Source: Acidaminococcus sp. (GTDB lineage: Bacteria > Bacillota > Negativicutes > Acidaminococcales > Acidaminococcaceae). From it: a stretch of 64,000 nucleotides of DNA. The position numbers and the translations under genes were made by a program. The notes beneath the pieces are model-generated. The model was not told the origin of the DNA and did not search any database. It worked only from the letters and a program-made list of their open reading frames with translations. Shown in pieces: positions 7,742 to 16,539 of this stretch. Location: the NCBI GenBank assembly GCA_019416065.1, contig DXYB01000007.1:1-64000 (forward strand), read 5' to 3'. How positions within the stretch are numbered: the first letter of the stretch is position 1; each line of letters starts with the position of its first letter.

Positions 7742-9079
7742 TTACGCCTTTTGCGTTTTCACCGTAACAGCGGCGGCACACAGAGCAATAACAGTGGGAA
7801 CCACCCAGCTCATTCCCAGGGAATACAGGGGCAGATGGGCATACAGTGACAAAAGTCCTTGTACCACGCCCGTATTTTTTAACACGTCCGGCAAAACTCC
7901 CAGCGCATCCCCAAAAGCGCAAATGCTGGCCAGCGCCACCGGCCAGCGATACAGCCGCTTGTTGGCAGTGTGCAGAAAATATTGCACAAAGGAAACCAAA
8001 ATCAGGGCAATGGCAATGGGGTACAGGAACATCAATACCGGCACTGCCAGCACGATAATCTGGTTAAGCCCCACATTGGCAATCAGAAAAGATGCTCCAG
8101 CAAAGAGGCAGCAGTACGTTTCATAGCGGAAAGAATTAGGAAACATCAGGGTAAATGTATCAGCACAGGACGTGGTCAGTCCGATGGCCGTTTTCAGGCA
8201 GGCGAACGTAACAATGACAGCCAGCAAAAGGCCACCCACCGTACCAAAATAATGGTGAGCGATCTGGGCCAGGGCAACGCCTCCATTGGCAGATGGTGCA
8301 AAACTGCCTACGCTGCTGGCCCCTAGCCAGGTAATCAGCGTATAGATCACGCTCATGAGCACCACCACAATGACGCCGACTTTCACCACTTCTTTGGCGA
8401 TACTTCCTTTATCCGTCACGCCCAAATCCTTCATGGTATTGATAACCACCACGGAAAACGCCAGCATGGCTAACACATCCATGGTATTATAGCCTTCTTT
8501 AAAGCCGGTGAAAAACGCGTGGGCAATATAATCGCCCTGGGGTGCGATCACTCCGGCGCTTGCCATGGGATAGAGCAATGCCATTCCTACCAGAAGAGCC
8601 AAAAACACCAAAAAGATGGGGTTCAGTCCCTTGCCGATATAGCTCATGAGCCGGGAGGGTTTTAGGGAAAACAGCAGGGCGATGAACATAAATAAAAAGC
8701 TGAAAATACCCAAAGCCAAAGCACTTTCCCCGCCGATAAACGGCGCAATTCCCACCTGGTACGACACTGTAGCCGTACGAGGCTGAGCAAAGGCCGGCCC
8801 AATGGTTAAATAGAGTAAAATCGTATAGATCCTGGCAAAGGTAGGATGCACATTACTGGCCAGTTCTTCCAGGTTGCGGCTGCCGGTTAGACCAATGGCC
8901 AAAAGCGCCATAAAGGGAAGAAAAACGCCCGTTGCAATAAAGCCCCAGTTGGCATTCCACAGATGGCTGCCGGCCAATTGTCCCATATGAACGGGGAAAA
9001 TCAAGTTGCCGGCGCCAAAGAGCATGCCAAAGAGCATGGAGCCGATAAAAATACTTTGTGACCGCGTTAATTTTTGCAT
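7742..9079 (-). CDS. brnQ: branched-chain amino acid carrier BrnQ
   Basis: A 445-aa, about 12-TM inner-membrane symporter of the LIVCS family, importing leucine, isoleucine and valine with Na+ or H+. The start IFIGSMLFGMLFGAGNLIFP is characteristic. I chose the ATG at 9079 because AGGAG lies about 10 nt upstream; the 22 codons before it look unrelated. It follows the short-chain dehydrogenase by 43 nt and is probably cotranscribed with it. Confidence 0.92.
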   Translation of the reverse strand: MQKLTRSQSIFIGSMLFGMLFGAGNLIFPVHMGQLAGSHLWNANWGFIATGVFLPFMALLAIGLTGSRNLEELASNVHPTFARIYTILLYLTIGPAFAQPRTATVSYQVGIAPFIGGESALALGIFSFLFMFIALLFSLKPSRLMSYIGKGLNPIFLVFLALLVGMALLYPMASAGVIAPQGDYIAHAFFTGFKEGYNTMDVLAMLAFSVVVINTMKDLGVTDKGSIAKEVVKVGVIVVVLMSVIYTLITWLGASSVGSFAPSANGGVALAQIAHHYFGTVGGLLLAVIVTFACLKTAIGLTTSCADTFTLMFPNSFRYETYCCLFAGASFLIANVGLNQIIVLAVPVLMFLYPIAIALILVSFVQYFLHTANKRLYRWPVALASICAFGDALGVLPDVLKNTGVVQGLLSLYAHLPLYSLGMSWVVPTVIALCAAAVTVKTQKA

Positions 9080-9122
9080 TGCTGGTCTCCTTTTGTCCAT
9101 GATATTTTCGTTGCTGTAAGCA

Positions 9123-9878
9123 TTATTTTGCTGTAAGTCCGCCATCTATAGCGATGACAGCGCCTGTCATAAAGCCGTTCAAGGGGGAGAGCACGGCGCA
9201 CGCCATATGGGCGATTTCCTCGGCCTTGCCAATCCGTCCCAGAGGATAGATGGACGCCATTTCTTCCAGGGTATACCCACCGCTTTTCAGCTGTTTTTGC
9301 ACCAGCGGCGTTGCCACATCTCCGGGGCACAAACAGTTTACCCGAATGTTCGGGGCAAAATCCAGGGCCCAAGAACGGGTCAGTGCCACGAGGGCGCCTT
9401 TTGTCGCTGCATACAAAGCACAGCCGTAATTGCCTTCCAGGGCCGCGTCGGACGCAATGTTCAAAATAGAGGCGTCCTTTTCTGTCAAAAAGGGCAGTAC
9501 TGCTTTTGTCACAAACACTGTACTTTTCACATTGGTATCCATGAGCCGATTGTACGCCGTCTCCGTCAACTCTGATAGCGACTGCTCCTCGTAGATGCCG
9601 GCACAATTGACGAGAAAAGCAATGGGCTGATTCGCATCGCCCAGTATTTTTCCCACCTGTGCGCAGCCAGATAGGGTGCTAAGGTCTGCTTGTACAAAAA
9701 AGGCCTTGCCCGATCCCATGGATAGCGTTTGGAGCGCCGTTCGTCCCTTTTCCAGATTTTGCCCCACAAGGGTAACACTCGCGCCGTCCTGTACCAGAAA
9801 TTTAGCTATCGCAAGGCCAATCCCCGACGTCCCACCGGTAATCACGCCCTGTTTCCCGGCCATTCCATAGTGTTGCAC
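9123..9878 (-). CDS. SDR family oxidoreductase
   Basis: A 251-aa short-chain dehydrogenase with a Rossmann fold. TGGTSGIG (cofactor site, near residues 14-21), the NCAG-like NCAGIY, the catalytic Tyr-Lys in YAATKG and the C-terminal IAIDGG are visible. The likely start is GTG at 9878, because AAAGGGG lies 8 nt before it; a TTG six codons upstream and an ATG five codons downstream lack well-placed ribosome sites. It precedes brnQ. Substrate not predictable; 3-oxoacyl or sugar/steroid alcohols are typical. Confidence 0.83.
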   Translation of the reverse strand: MQHYGMAGKQGVITGGTSGIGLAIAKFLVQDGASVTLVGQNLEKGRTALQTLSMGSGKAFFVQADLSTLSGCAQVGKILGDANQPIAFLVNCAGIYEEQSLSELTETAYNRLMDTNVKSTVFVTKAVLPFLTEKDASILNIASDAALEGNYGCALYAATKGALVALTRSWALDFAPNIRVNCLCPGDVATPLVQKQLKSGGYTLEEMASIYPLGRIGKAEEIAHMACAVLSPLNGFMTGAVIAIDGGLTAK

Positions 9879-9897
9879 CCTGGTATCCCCTTTCAAA

Positions 9898-9929
9898 CAA
9901 AAAAGGAGTATCGTCGAAACGAGACTCCT
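9898..9929 (-). terminator. terminator of cspA
   Basis: AGGAGTCTCG pairs with CGATACTCCT around TTTCGA on the minus strand, one mismatch, followed by seven T. Confidence 0.75.
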
Positions 9930-9967
9930 CTTTCATTGCCTGTTGTTATGTTGTAAAGAGTAGGATC

Positions 9968-10165
9968 TTACAGTTTCACAACGTTAGCAGCTTGTTCACC
10001 GCGGTTGCCAGTGACAACGTCGAATTCAACAGCCTGGCCTTCTTCCAGGGTTTTGAAGCCTTCGCCCTGAATTGCGGAGAAATGAACGAACACGTCGCCG
10101 CCATCTTCCCGTTCAATAAAGCCATACCCTTTTTCAGCGTTAAACCATTTTACTTTGCCAGTCAT
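9968..10165 (-). CDS. cspA: cold-shock protein, CspA family
   Basis: A 65-aa single-domain nucleic-acid chaperone. It has both RNA-binding motifs, KGYGFI (RNP1) and VFVHFS (RNP2), and the usual full length. GGAGG lies 11 nt before the ATG. A promoter at 10264-10292 gives a 5' leader of roughly 90 nt, typical of cold-shock mRNAs whose leader controls translation; any thermosensing is inferred. Confidence 0.95.
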   Translation of the reverse strand: MTGKVKWFNAEKGYGFIEREDGGDVFVHFSAIQGEGFKTLEEGQAVEFDVVTGNRGEQAANVVKL

Positions 10166-10263
10166 CTTTTACGTGGCCTCCTAAAAAATAATGCGAAAAA
10201 CGATCCAACTCCTATGTGAGACCATAAAGTTCTACATCAAGTAAGTCCGTCATTCTGTTCTTC

Positions 10264-10292
10264 ATTCTAGCATAACAAAAGGAGAATAGCAA
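10264..10292 (-). promoter_or_regulatory. promoter of cspA
   Basis: TTGCTA (10292-10287), 17 bp, TAGAAT (10269-10264) preceded by TGC. Transcription would start near 10258. Confidence 0.6.
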
Positions 10293-10308
10293 GCAAAAGA
10301 ATGCCTAA

Positions 10309-11040
10309 TTATTCGGATAAATGTACCCCATACATCCCTAAAAATCCATCCAGCCCTTCTTCCAATTTTTCCTGCAAAAGTGTATAAAAAGGCGTCAACT
10401 CCCCTGTTGTTGCATAGACATCCAGCGTTTTAAAATAGCGTTCTGCCGTACGTTTTTTGATGGTCACAGGGGGATATGCATTTTCCAAGAGAACATAATT
10501 CATAAGCAGCCTGGCGGTGCGGCCATTCCCATCCTGAAAGGGATGAATGCGCACAAAGTCCGCATGGACCCAGGCCGCTTTTTCTACCGGGTTTGGAAAG
10601 GGATCCTGCTCCAAGCGGTAACAGAAATTTTTCATCTCGTCCCATACTTTCCGGGGATTGGGCGGCACGTGACTGGCTCCCCGGATATAAACAGGAACGG
10701 AGCGATAAATGCCCTCCACACCGGGCCGGGGCAGCACTTTTTCATGGATATTCTTCAGGATGTCTTCTGTCAGCGGCACCTTATTTTTTACGCATGCTTT
10801 CACATACCCCCAGGCAGAGGCATGGCCCTGTATCTCCTCATATTCCCGCACGCTGGTTTCTGCCGGGATAATCCCGTCCGTCAGAATCATTTTGGTTCCC
10901 AAAAGGGAAATGGTATTGCCCTCAATGGACGTGGAATCATGGGTAAATTCCACTAGGAAATTTTCTTCCCAATCCTGTTGTTCAAACGCCGTCAGACGGG
11001 GCAGGATGGCACGGTATTGTTGCAGTTTTTCCTCCAGCAT
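10309..11040 (-). CDS. Fic family protein (predicted AMPylase)
   Basis: A 243-aa Fic-domain protein that would transfer AMP (or another nucleotide part) from ATP to a hydroxyl of a target protein. The complete active-site motif HPFQDGNGRTAR begins near residue 166. An N-terminal inhibitory motif, S36-T-S-I-E40-G-N, matches the (S/T)xxxE(G/N) autoinhibition helix, so it belongs to the self-inhibited class and no separate antitoxin is needed. The ATG at 11040 is 5 nt from the stop of the restriction-modification gene; AAGGGAAGTGAG serves as ribosome site. The two are evidently cotranscribed. Confidence 0.88.
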   Translation of the reverse strand: MLEEKLQQYRAILPRLTAFEQQDWEENFLVEFTHDSTSIEGNTISLLGTKMILTDGIIPAETSVREYEEIQGHASAWGYVKACVKNKVPLTEDILKNIHEKVLPRPGVEGIYRSVPVYIRGASHVPPNPRKVWDEMKNFCYRLEQDPFPNPVEKAAWVHADFVRIHPFQDGNGRTARLLMNYVLLENAYPPVTIKKRTAERYFKTLDVYATTGELTPFYTLLQEKLEEGLDGFLGMYGVHLSE

Positions 11041-11045
11041 CGTGC

Positions 11046-13826
11046 TCACTTCCCTTCCGTTAATTTCTGGTATTGTTGCATCAAGGCGCTGACGCAATCT
11101 GTTTCCGTCAGTTTAGTGGAAAAACCATAGGCCTGCATCACCGCCCGATCGTTTTCCTGATGGGCTTTTCGCAGTTCCGGGGGCATGGTCAGCTGGTCGT
11201 ATAAATCTGCCAGAGAGGAATCTGGGTATAGGGCCCTGGCGTTCAAAATACCCTGGGCAGTCTGCTCAATTTTGGCTTTTTGCTCCGGAGTAGGAGAAGG
11301 CCAAGGGAAGTTATTATAAACGATATTTTTTGAGTACCGGTAATCACTTTTCAATCGACCTGCTACAACCCGCATCCACGCCATATGAACATTGGATTCC
11401 AGTACACCAAAATGATATAGCGTAGCATTAGGTACAATCTGGACAGAATCTGAAGCAATAACATTTGACGATATGAATCCCATGGGGATATATCTCCGGT
11501 TTTCTGAAGAAACACGGGGAACGAGTAAGTATGATGAGGAAGGTTGTCTAATTTCTTGAAACAAAGTAGGTGTTTGAGCACTTTCAATTGTTTGCTTTTT
11601 AGGACTTGCCTCACGAAAACGTCTTACATTATTTACTCTTTCCATGATAAATTTTGATGTCCGTAGAATACTAGGAGACACATTTACAAGCCAAAGACAA
11701 TATCGCTCCTTGTTATTTATAAATTCCGTGGCTCCCAAGACCGGTTTGATATATATGCCAATTTGTGGGTCAATCTCAAGAGCCTGTTTACGTTCATCTG
11801 GCGTTAAAAACAAAAAGCCCCCATCCGTTGGTTTATTACCATAAACCATTTCCGTAATATTCATGAGTGGTTCATTTCTGCTTTCGACAAAAACATCAGG
11901 AGCATCCATTAAATAGGGGCTTATATTTACTACAACCTGTTTCAAATTCCCGTCATAGATAATTTTTTCATTCTTGCTTCCTTCCTGACTGAAACCAACT
12001 ATGACACAGTGTACCACTGCCATATCCGACGCTTTACTCTCCCATTTGAAGGTCCGATAGGCAAAGTCAATCTGCACATGGAACCGGTCATAGAGGGGTT
12101 TCCATACGCCGGCCACTTGCTCTCCTTGTGTAATGCTGTTGGTGGACACAAACGCCGTGCGAATGGGTGTGTCTTGCATATAGTCTGCAGCTTTGAAATA
12201 CCAGCCTGCCACGTAGTCGATTTTCCCAGCAGTTTTATAGGGCTTGCCTTTTTCATCCACATAAATGGACAGAATATCCGCCTTTTGTTCCTTACTTTGC
12301 AGGCTGTAGCCCCGAAACGGCGGATTCCCCATAATGTAATTCAGCTTGTCTTTGGGCACCACATCTTCCCATTTCATCCGCAAGGCATTGCCCTCCACAA
12401 TATTAGCATTGGTCTTTAGGGGCAAAAAGTCAATAGCCTGGTGGACGATGCTTTCGGTCTGCTGGAGCATCTGGCTTTCTGCAATCCACAGCGCCGTTTT
12501 CGCCACGGTGACGGCAAAATCATTGATTTCGATGCCGTAAAACTGGCTGATGGACACCTTGATGGGGTCATAAAAATCTCCCAGGGTCATTTGCCCGTGG
12601 GTATAATCACTGATGGCTTCATTTTCCAGTTTCCGCAGAGACAAATAGGTTTCCGTAAGGAAATTGCCGCTGCCACAGGCGGGGTCCAGGAACCGGAGGG
12701 AGGCCAGTTTATCCTGGTAGGCCAAGAGTTTCCGCTTCCGTTCATTTTCCACGGTAAGGGCTTCAATGTCCTGCAATTCTTTTTTCAAGTCGTCCAAAAA
12801 CAAGGGATCAATGACCTTGTGGATGTTTTCAATGCTGGTATAGTGCATACCGCCGCTACGCCGGGTCTCCGGGTTCAACGTGCTTTCAAACACGGCGCCA
12901 AATATGGTAGGGCTGATATCCGCCCAATTAAAGCCCTGGCTGCAGTCTTCCATGATAAGGCCCACGATGGCATCATCCAATCGGGGAATCTCAATCTCTT
13001 CATCCGCAAAAAGGCCCCCGTTCACATAGGGGAAGGCTAAGAGGTTCTCATTGGCATAGGGATCCCGGTCTTCCGGTTTGGTATCCAGTATGCGAAAAAG
13101 TTGGATTAATGCCTCCCGCACGTTCTGGGAACGATACGCCGCCAGATAGTCATAAAACTGGCTGTGGGAACCGAAAATCCCCGCGTCTTCCGCATAGAGA
13201 CAGAACACCAGCCGCACACACAGCACATTCAGGCTGCGAAGGCTTTGGGGAGCGGTGGGATCCTTGTATTTTTGCAGTAGGGCATCATACAGCCGTCCCA
13301 CCAATTTCCCCGCATCAATGGATACCCGCAGTTCTTTGGGGGATACGGTTTTCTTTTCGTCCACCAGGAAATCCAGCCGATACGCTTCTTTCGGCAGATC
13401 TTTTAGCAGTAGCTGCTGGGGTTCCCCCTGGGGATTATCCATGTCGTAAATGAGGAATTCCTGGAAGTTGCAGGTAATGACGTATTTAGGGTGCTGGCTC
13501 ACCGGAAGTTCTGTGATATACCGCTTGGCCTGTTGGAACGGGTTTAGCAGCGACCCATCCGATTGGCGGATGGCAGCTTTTAAATTTTTGTCCCGACCCT
13601 TTTGCTCAATCATCACCCGAGTAGAGGGAATCATGCCGTCGATAAAGCTGGTGTGATCCAAATGCACCTGGTCTTCAAAACTGATAAATCGCTCCGGGTG
13701 CTCCACACCGTATACGTCCCGCAGGAGAGAAAGCCAGAATTTTTGGCTTTCCCCTTTTTCGTAGCCCTTGTCCTGCCAGTAGTTCGCAAAATCCTGCGCT
13801 GCCTGCTTCTTTGCCTGCTCGTTCAT
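11046..13826 (-). CDS. MmeI-like restriction-modification protein (type IIG/IIL)
   Basis: A 926-aa single-chain enzyme of the MmeI class, about the length of MmeI. The N-terminal part has a PD-(D/E)xK-like site, D63...E74-Q-K76. The central methyltransferase has motif I DPACGSGNF near residue 380 and motif IV NPPF near residue 502, typical of gamma-class N6-adenine methylation; the rest would be target recognition (YRYSKNIVYNNFPWPSP). Start at 13826 has GGGAGG upstream; the frame runs 41 codons further. Followed by fic after 5 nt. One residue more separates D and E than I recall for MmeI, so cleavage needs testing. Confidence 0.82.
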   Translation of the reverse strand: MNEQAKKQAAQDFANYWQDKGYEKGESQKFWLSLLRDVYGVEHPERFISFEDQVHLDHTSFIDGMIPSTRVMIEQKGRDKNLKAAIRQSDGSLLNPFQQAKRYITELPVSQHPKYVITCNFQEFLIYDMDNPQGEPQQLLLKDLPKEAYRLDFLVDEKKTVSPKELRVSIDAGKLVGRLYDALLQKYKDPTAPQSLRSLNVLCVRLVFCLYAEDAGIFGSHSQFYDYLAAYRSQNVREALIQLFRILDTKPEDRDPYANENLLAFPYVNGGLFADEEIEIPRLDDAIVGLIMEDCSQGFNWADISPTIFGAVFESTLNPETRRSGGMHYTSIENIHKVIDPLFLDDLKKELQDIEALTVENERKRKLLAYQDKLASLRFLDPACGSGNFLTETYLSLRKLENEAISDYTHGQMTLGDFYDPIKVSISQFYGIEINDFAVTVAKTALWIAESQMLQQTESIVHQAIDFLPLKTNANIVEGNALRMKWEDVVPKDKLNYIMGNPPFRGYSLQSKEQKADILSIYVDEKGKPYKTAGKIDYVAGWYFKAADYMQDTPIRTAFVSTNSITQGEQVAGVWKPLYDRFHVQIDFAYRTFKWESKASDMAVVHCVIVGFSQEGSKNEKIIYDGNLKQVVVNISPYLMDAPDVFVESRNEPLMNITEMVYGNKPTDGGFLFLTPDERKQALEIDPQIGIYIKPVLGATEFINNKERYCLWLVNVSPSILRTSKFIMERVNNVRRFREASPKKQTIESAQTPTLFQEIRQPSSSYLLVPRVSSENRRYIPMGFISSNVIASDSVQIVPNATLYHFGVLESNVHMAWMRVVAGRLKSDYRYSKNIVYNNFPWPSPTPEQKAKIEQTAQGILNARALYPDSSLADLYDQLTMPPELRKAHQENDRAVMQAYGFSTKLTETDCVSALMQQYQKLTEGK

Positions 13827-13943
13827 GCCCTGCCCTCCCTGGGATTTGATAGGCTTATTATACCATGGAAGCCATGATAAATTTTCAGCTGTTTCATCGC
13901 CAAAGTTCACCGTTTTTCTGTCCACCCCTGAGGAGGCGGAGGT

Positions 13944-13963
13944 ATCCACGCTTTGGCGTGGAT
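13944..13963. repeat. short perfect hairpin upstream of the restriction-modification gene
   Basis: ATCCACGC and GCGTGGAT surround TTTG. There is no T-run, so it may be an operator or an mRNA structure. A separate 15-bp palindrome, TAGCAGA-A-TCTGCTA, lies at 14003-14017. Confidence 0.4.
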
Positions 13964-14059
13964 GGTGGGGGCGCTACTAAGTCTGTACCCTTTGTACCGA
14001 GGTAGCAGAATCTGCTAGGATTTTCTTTGATGTTTGTAAGAGATAGGGTCTAAGCAAGG

Positions 14060-14083
14060 GGAATCCAAACAGTTTGGGGTTCC
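14060..14083 (-). terminator. possible terminator of the aldo/keto reductase gene
   Basis: GGAACCCCAAAC pairs with GTTTGGATTCC directly after the stop codon, with one bulge and a very tight loop. The following T-run is weak (CCTTGCTT). Confidence 0.4.
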
Positions 14084-14084
14084 T

Positions 14085-15089
14085 TTACTTTTTTTCATCA
14101 AGCAACATAACACCTTGGGGCGGATTGTGGTCAATGGCGCCCACAATCGGATGTGGTACGTACGGTTCTTCCAGATAAGCAACGTCTTCTTCTGTAAGTT
14201 TTACCTGCAAAGCTTTAACGGCATCATCCAGATAGCGTGCCTTGGTAGCACCAATAATGGGTGCTGTCACACCTTTAGCCCATTCCCAGGCAATAGCAAT
14301 CTGGGACATCTTCGCATTATATTTTTCTGCCAGCTCCTGCACCCGGTGGACAATCGCCAAGTCATATTCTTCCATCCGGTCATATTTCCCCTGGGCCACA
14401 CGATCGGTTTTAGCCCGCAAGGTATCGCCTTCCCATGTGCTTCTCGTTAAGTGCCCTGCTGCCAGCGGACTATACGGCATCAAGGAAACGCCCATCTGTT
14501 TGCAGATCGGGATCAGTTCCCGTTCATCTTCCCGGTAGAGCAGGTTATAGTGATTTTCCATAGTCTGGAACTGTGCCCACTTGTGATCCCGGGCTGCCAA
14601 CTGCATATTGTAAAACTGATAGCCGTACATAGCGGAAGCCCCGATAGCACGGACTTTTCCCTCTTTGACTAAATCATTTAACGTTTCCATGGTTTCTTCT
14701 ATCGGCGTAGCATAATCAAAGCGGTGTATGATATAGAGATCCAGGTATTCTGTGCCAAGGCGCCGCAGCGACCCCTCAATTTCCCGTAAGATAGCCTTCC
14801 GGGAAAGACGGCCTTCGTTGAAATAAACCTTGGAGGCAATTACAACCTGATCCCGTGAAACATTCTTTTTCAGTGCTTTTCCAAGATATTCTTCTGAGGT
14901 ACCAGCGCTATAGCCATTGGCAGTGTCAAAAAAATTAATGCCCAGCTCCAATGCGTGCTTGACGATTGCTTCCGTCTGCTCTTCAGCAAGCGTCCAATCA
15001 TGCATAGTGCCAGCTTTTCCAAAGCTCATGCAGCCGACACAGAGTTTTGACACGGTAAGATCCGTATGTCCCAATGTTGCATACTCCAT
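14085..15089 (-). CDS. aldo/keto reductase
   Basis: A 334-aa NADPH-dependent aldo/keto reductase of the general-stress/YghZ-like group with a TIM barrel. Catalytic residues are Asp and Tyr in FDTANGYSAG, Lys in VIASKVYFNEG and His in LYIIHRFDY. GGAGG precedes the ATG. It is a single gene; its promoter region abuts that of the divergent toxin gene at 15215. Substrate unknown, probably small aldehydes. Confidence 0.88.
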   Translation of the reverse strand: MEYATLGHTDLTVSKLCVGCMSFGKAGTMHDWTLAEEQTEAIVKHALELGINFFDTANGYSAGTSEEYLGKALKKNVSRDQVVIASKVYFNEGRLSRKAILREIEGSLRRLGTEYLDLYIIHRFDYATPIEETMETLNDLVKEGKVRAIGASAMYGYQFYNMQLAARDHKWAQFQTMENHYNLLYREDERELIPICKQMGVSLMPYSPLAAGHLTRSTWEGDTLRAKTDRVAQGKYDRMEEYDLAIVHRVQELAEKYNAKMSQIAIAWEWAKGVTAPIIGATKARYLDDAVKALQVKLTEEDVAYLEEPYVPHPIVGAIDHNPPQGVMLLDEKK

Positions 15090-15137
15090 AGTATCGCCTC
15101 CAAAAATATTACGATTTTATCAATAGACACTTTTTTA

Positions 15138-15168
15138 TTGAATAGAAACATTGTATTTATAATATAAT
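15138..15168 (+). promoter_or_regulatory. promoter of the toxin mRNA
   Basis: TATAAT at 15163-15168 with TTGAAT at 15138-15143 (spacer 19 bp, long). The transcript would start near 15175. Its leader can fold CACCCC (15180-15185) onto GGGGTG (15203-15208), partly hiding the purine-rich ribosome site. Confidence 0.6.
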
Positions 15169-15214
15169 GGACAGGCTGCCACCCCATATCGGTAGAAGGA
15201 AGGGGGTGTGTCTG

Positions 15215-15322
15215 ATGAGCCTATTTCTTTCGTTTCTACTCTCTATCACGGCAAGCGTAATCGCCTACTACGTTTGCAAATGGCTGGATAAGAGAAAACA
15301 CGGCAGCCAGCCTAAGGTCTAA
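15215..15322 (+). CDS. Fst-like type I toxin peptide
   Basis: A 35-aa peptide: a hydrophobic membrane helix (SFLLSITASVIAYYVC) followed by KWLDKRKHG and a charged tail. The helix plus WLDKR resembles the Fst/Ldr family of membrane-acting type I toxins. It has its own promoter, a leader hairpin near the ribosome site, and a strong terminator shared with a convergent antisense transcript. The start codon sits inside an 11-bp repeat that recurs within the antisense RNA gene. It was too short for standard gene finding. Toxicity is inferred. Confidence 0.75.
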   Translation: MSLFLSFLLSITASVIAYYVCKWLDKRKHGSQPKV

Positions 15323-15341
15323 GCCGCCTTCTACCAAAATG

Positions 15342-15412
15342 GAATAGAAAAACCCGGTGCTGGAACACCGGGTTTTTCTCGTGTCAGATGAACACTTTCT
15401 TTCGTCTCGCCT
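15342..15412 (-). ncRNA. antisense RNA antitoxin (RNAII-like), convergent with the toxin gene
   Basis: A predicted RNA of about 70 nt starting near 15412 from the promoter at 15419-15446 and ending at the shared terminator. It carries the complement of two repeats also present in the toxin mRNA: GTGTC-A/T-GATGA (15381-15391 versus 15208-15218, 10 of 11 identical) and TTTCTTTCGT (15396-15405 versus 15224-15233, identical). The first covers the toxin start codon, so pairing would block translation. The layout matches RNAI/RNAII of the par locus of plasmid pAD1. Confidence 0.72.
15347..15377. terminator. shared bidirectional terminator of toxin mRNA and antisense RNA
   Basis: A 12-bp stem AAAAACCCGGTG/CACCGGGTTTTT with a 6-nt loop. 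It ends transcription from both sides and makes the two RNAs complementary at their 3' ends. Confidence 0.85.
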
Positions 15413-15418
15413 ATTGCT

Positions 15419-15446
15419 ATTATAGCATATATTAAGAAATTTTCAA
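15419..15446 (-). promoter_or_regulatory. strong promoter of the antisense RNA
   Basis: TTGAAA (15446-15441), 16 bp, TATAAT (15424-15419) with TGC before the -10. It is closer to consensus than the toxin promoter, as expected for an antitoxin RNA made in excess. Confidence 0.7.
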
Positions 15447-15450
15447 GCTA

Positions 15451-15482
15451 AATACCCGTCCGGTCTGAACCGAACGGGTATT
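15451..15482 (-). terminator. terminator of tRNA-Ala
   Basis: AATACCCGT/ACGGGTATT with further inner pairing (CGGT/ACCG) lies 10 nt beyond the tRNA. The T-run on the minus strand is short (TTT). Confidence 0.6.
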
Positions 15483-15492
15483 ATTTTTTATT

Positions 15493-15568
<76 letters not shown>

Positions 15569-15606
15569 AAACGACTTGTTTAGTATACTGCAAAAAGGGA
15601 CTTTCG

Positions 15607-16539
15607 TCAAGTGGTTTTATTCCTGCCGCTCTTGGCTTTTTTCCCCGCTTCCGTTAGGGTAGTCCAGCCGTTTTCCTGTGTCACCAGGCCGTCTTTCATG
15701 AGTTTGCCCAGGGCCCGTTTAAAGGCCGCTTTGGAAATACCAAACACGCTGCGCAAAATCTCCGGCGGCGTATCATCGCTATAGGGCATGGTCCCCTGCC
15801 GTTTTTGCAAGAGTTCAAGAATCCGGTCGCTGTCAGTAATCATGGCTTTTTCCTTGACTTCCCGCAATGACAGATCCACCCGCCCGTCTTCCCGAACAAA
15901 GGTGACCCGTCCGGTTACTTTCTGCCCAAAATCCAGCCGTTCCCCCGGGACTTCTTTCCGGTAAATAAATCCGATATAGCGCTGGGTGGTAAAAATAAAG
16001 AACCCTTCCGGCAGGATATTGTACACCGTACCGGTCAGCTGATCCCCGATTTTTACATCTTTGGCAGGGACGCTGGCCCGGAGCATATCTTCTTCCACTC
16101 GCATGGTCACCGCTTGCCGGCCGCTTTTATCCCGGTACAATTTCACCCAGACCAATTGATCCGGGGATACGTGCCCCCGCATTTCGCTATAGGGCAAAAA
16201 TACACCCCGCTCGGCACCGATATCCACAAAGCCGCCTTGCCGGGTCACCGAGAGAACTTTTACATAGCCCAGTTGTCCTTCCCGCATTTTAGGCAGCTTC
16301 ATGCTGGCGGTCATCCGGTTTTGGGCGTCCAAATACAGGTAGACTTTCACTACATCGCCTACCTGTACAGGATGGGCCCATTGGTGGCGGTGCAGCAGGA
16401 TATCGTCGCTGGTATTGCCGGTGCCCGCATCCAGGAACGCACCAGCTTCTCCCAAACGGGCCACGGTCAAATCAGCCACGTCCCCTACCCGATAGCGGCC
16501 TACCTGTTTTACCGTGACCGGTCCCCGTTCTTTTCTCAT
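15607..16539 (-). CDS. cvfB: S1-domain RNA-binding protein, CvfB/YitL family
   Basis: A 310-aa protein with three S1-like OB folds and a C-terminal winged helix, as in CvfB, an RNA-binding regulator of virulence-type gene expression in staphylococci. The segment GQLGYVKVLSVTRQGGFVDI and later VTFVREDGRVDLSLR are S1-like; VFGISKAAFKRALGKLMKDG is the winged helix. Its ATG overlaps the rsfS stop by 4 nt (ATGA), so it is translationally coupled and ends the nadD operon. Confidence 0.85.
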   Translation of the reverse strand: MRKERGPVTVKQVGRYRVGDVADLTVARLGEAGAFLDAGTGNTSDDILLHRHQWAHPVQVGDVVKVYLYLDAQNRMTASMKLPKMREGQLGYVKVLSVTRQGGFVDIGAERGVFLPYSEMRGHVSPDQLVWVKLYRDKSGRQAVTMRVEEDMLRASVPAKDVKIGDQLTGTVYNILPEGFFIFTTQRYIGFIYRKEVPGERLDFGQKVTGRVTFVREDGRVDLSLREVKEKAMITDSDRILELLQKRQGTMPYSDDTPPEILRSVFGISKAAFKRALGKLMKDGLVTQENGWTTLTEAGKKAKSGRNKTT

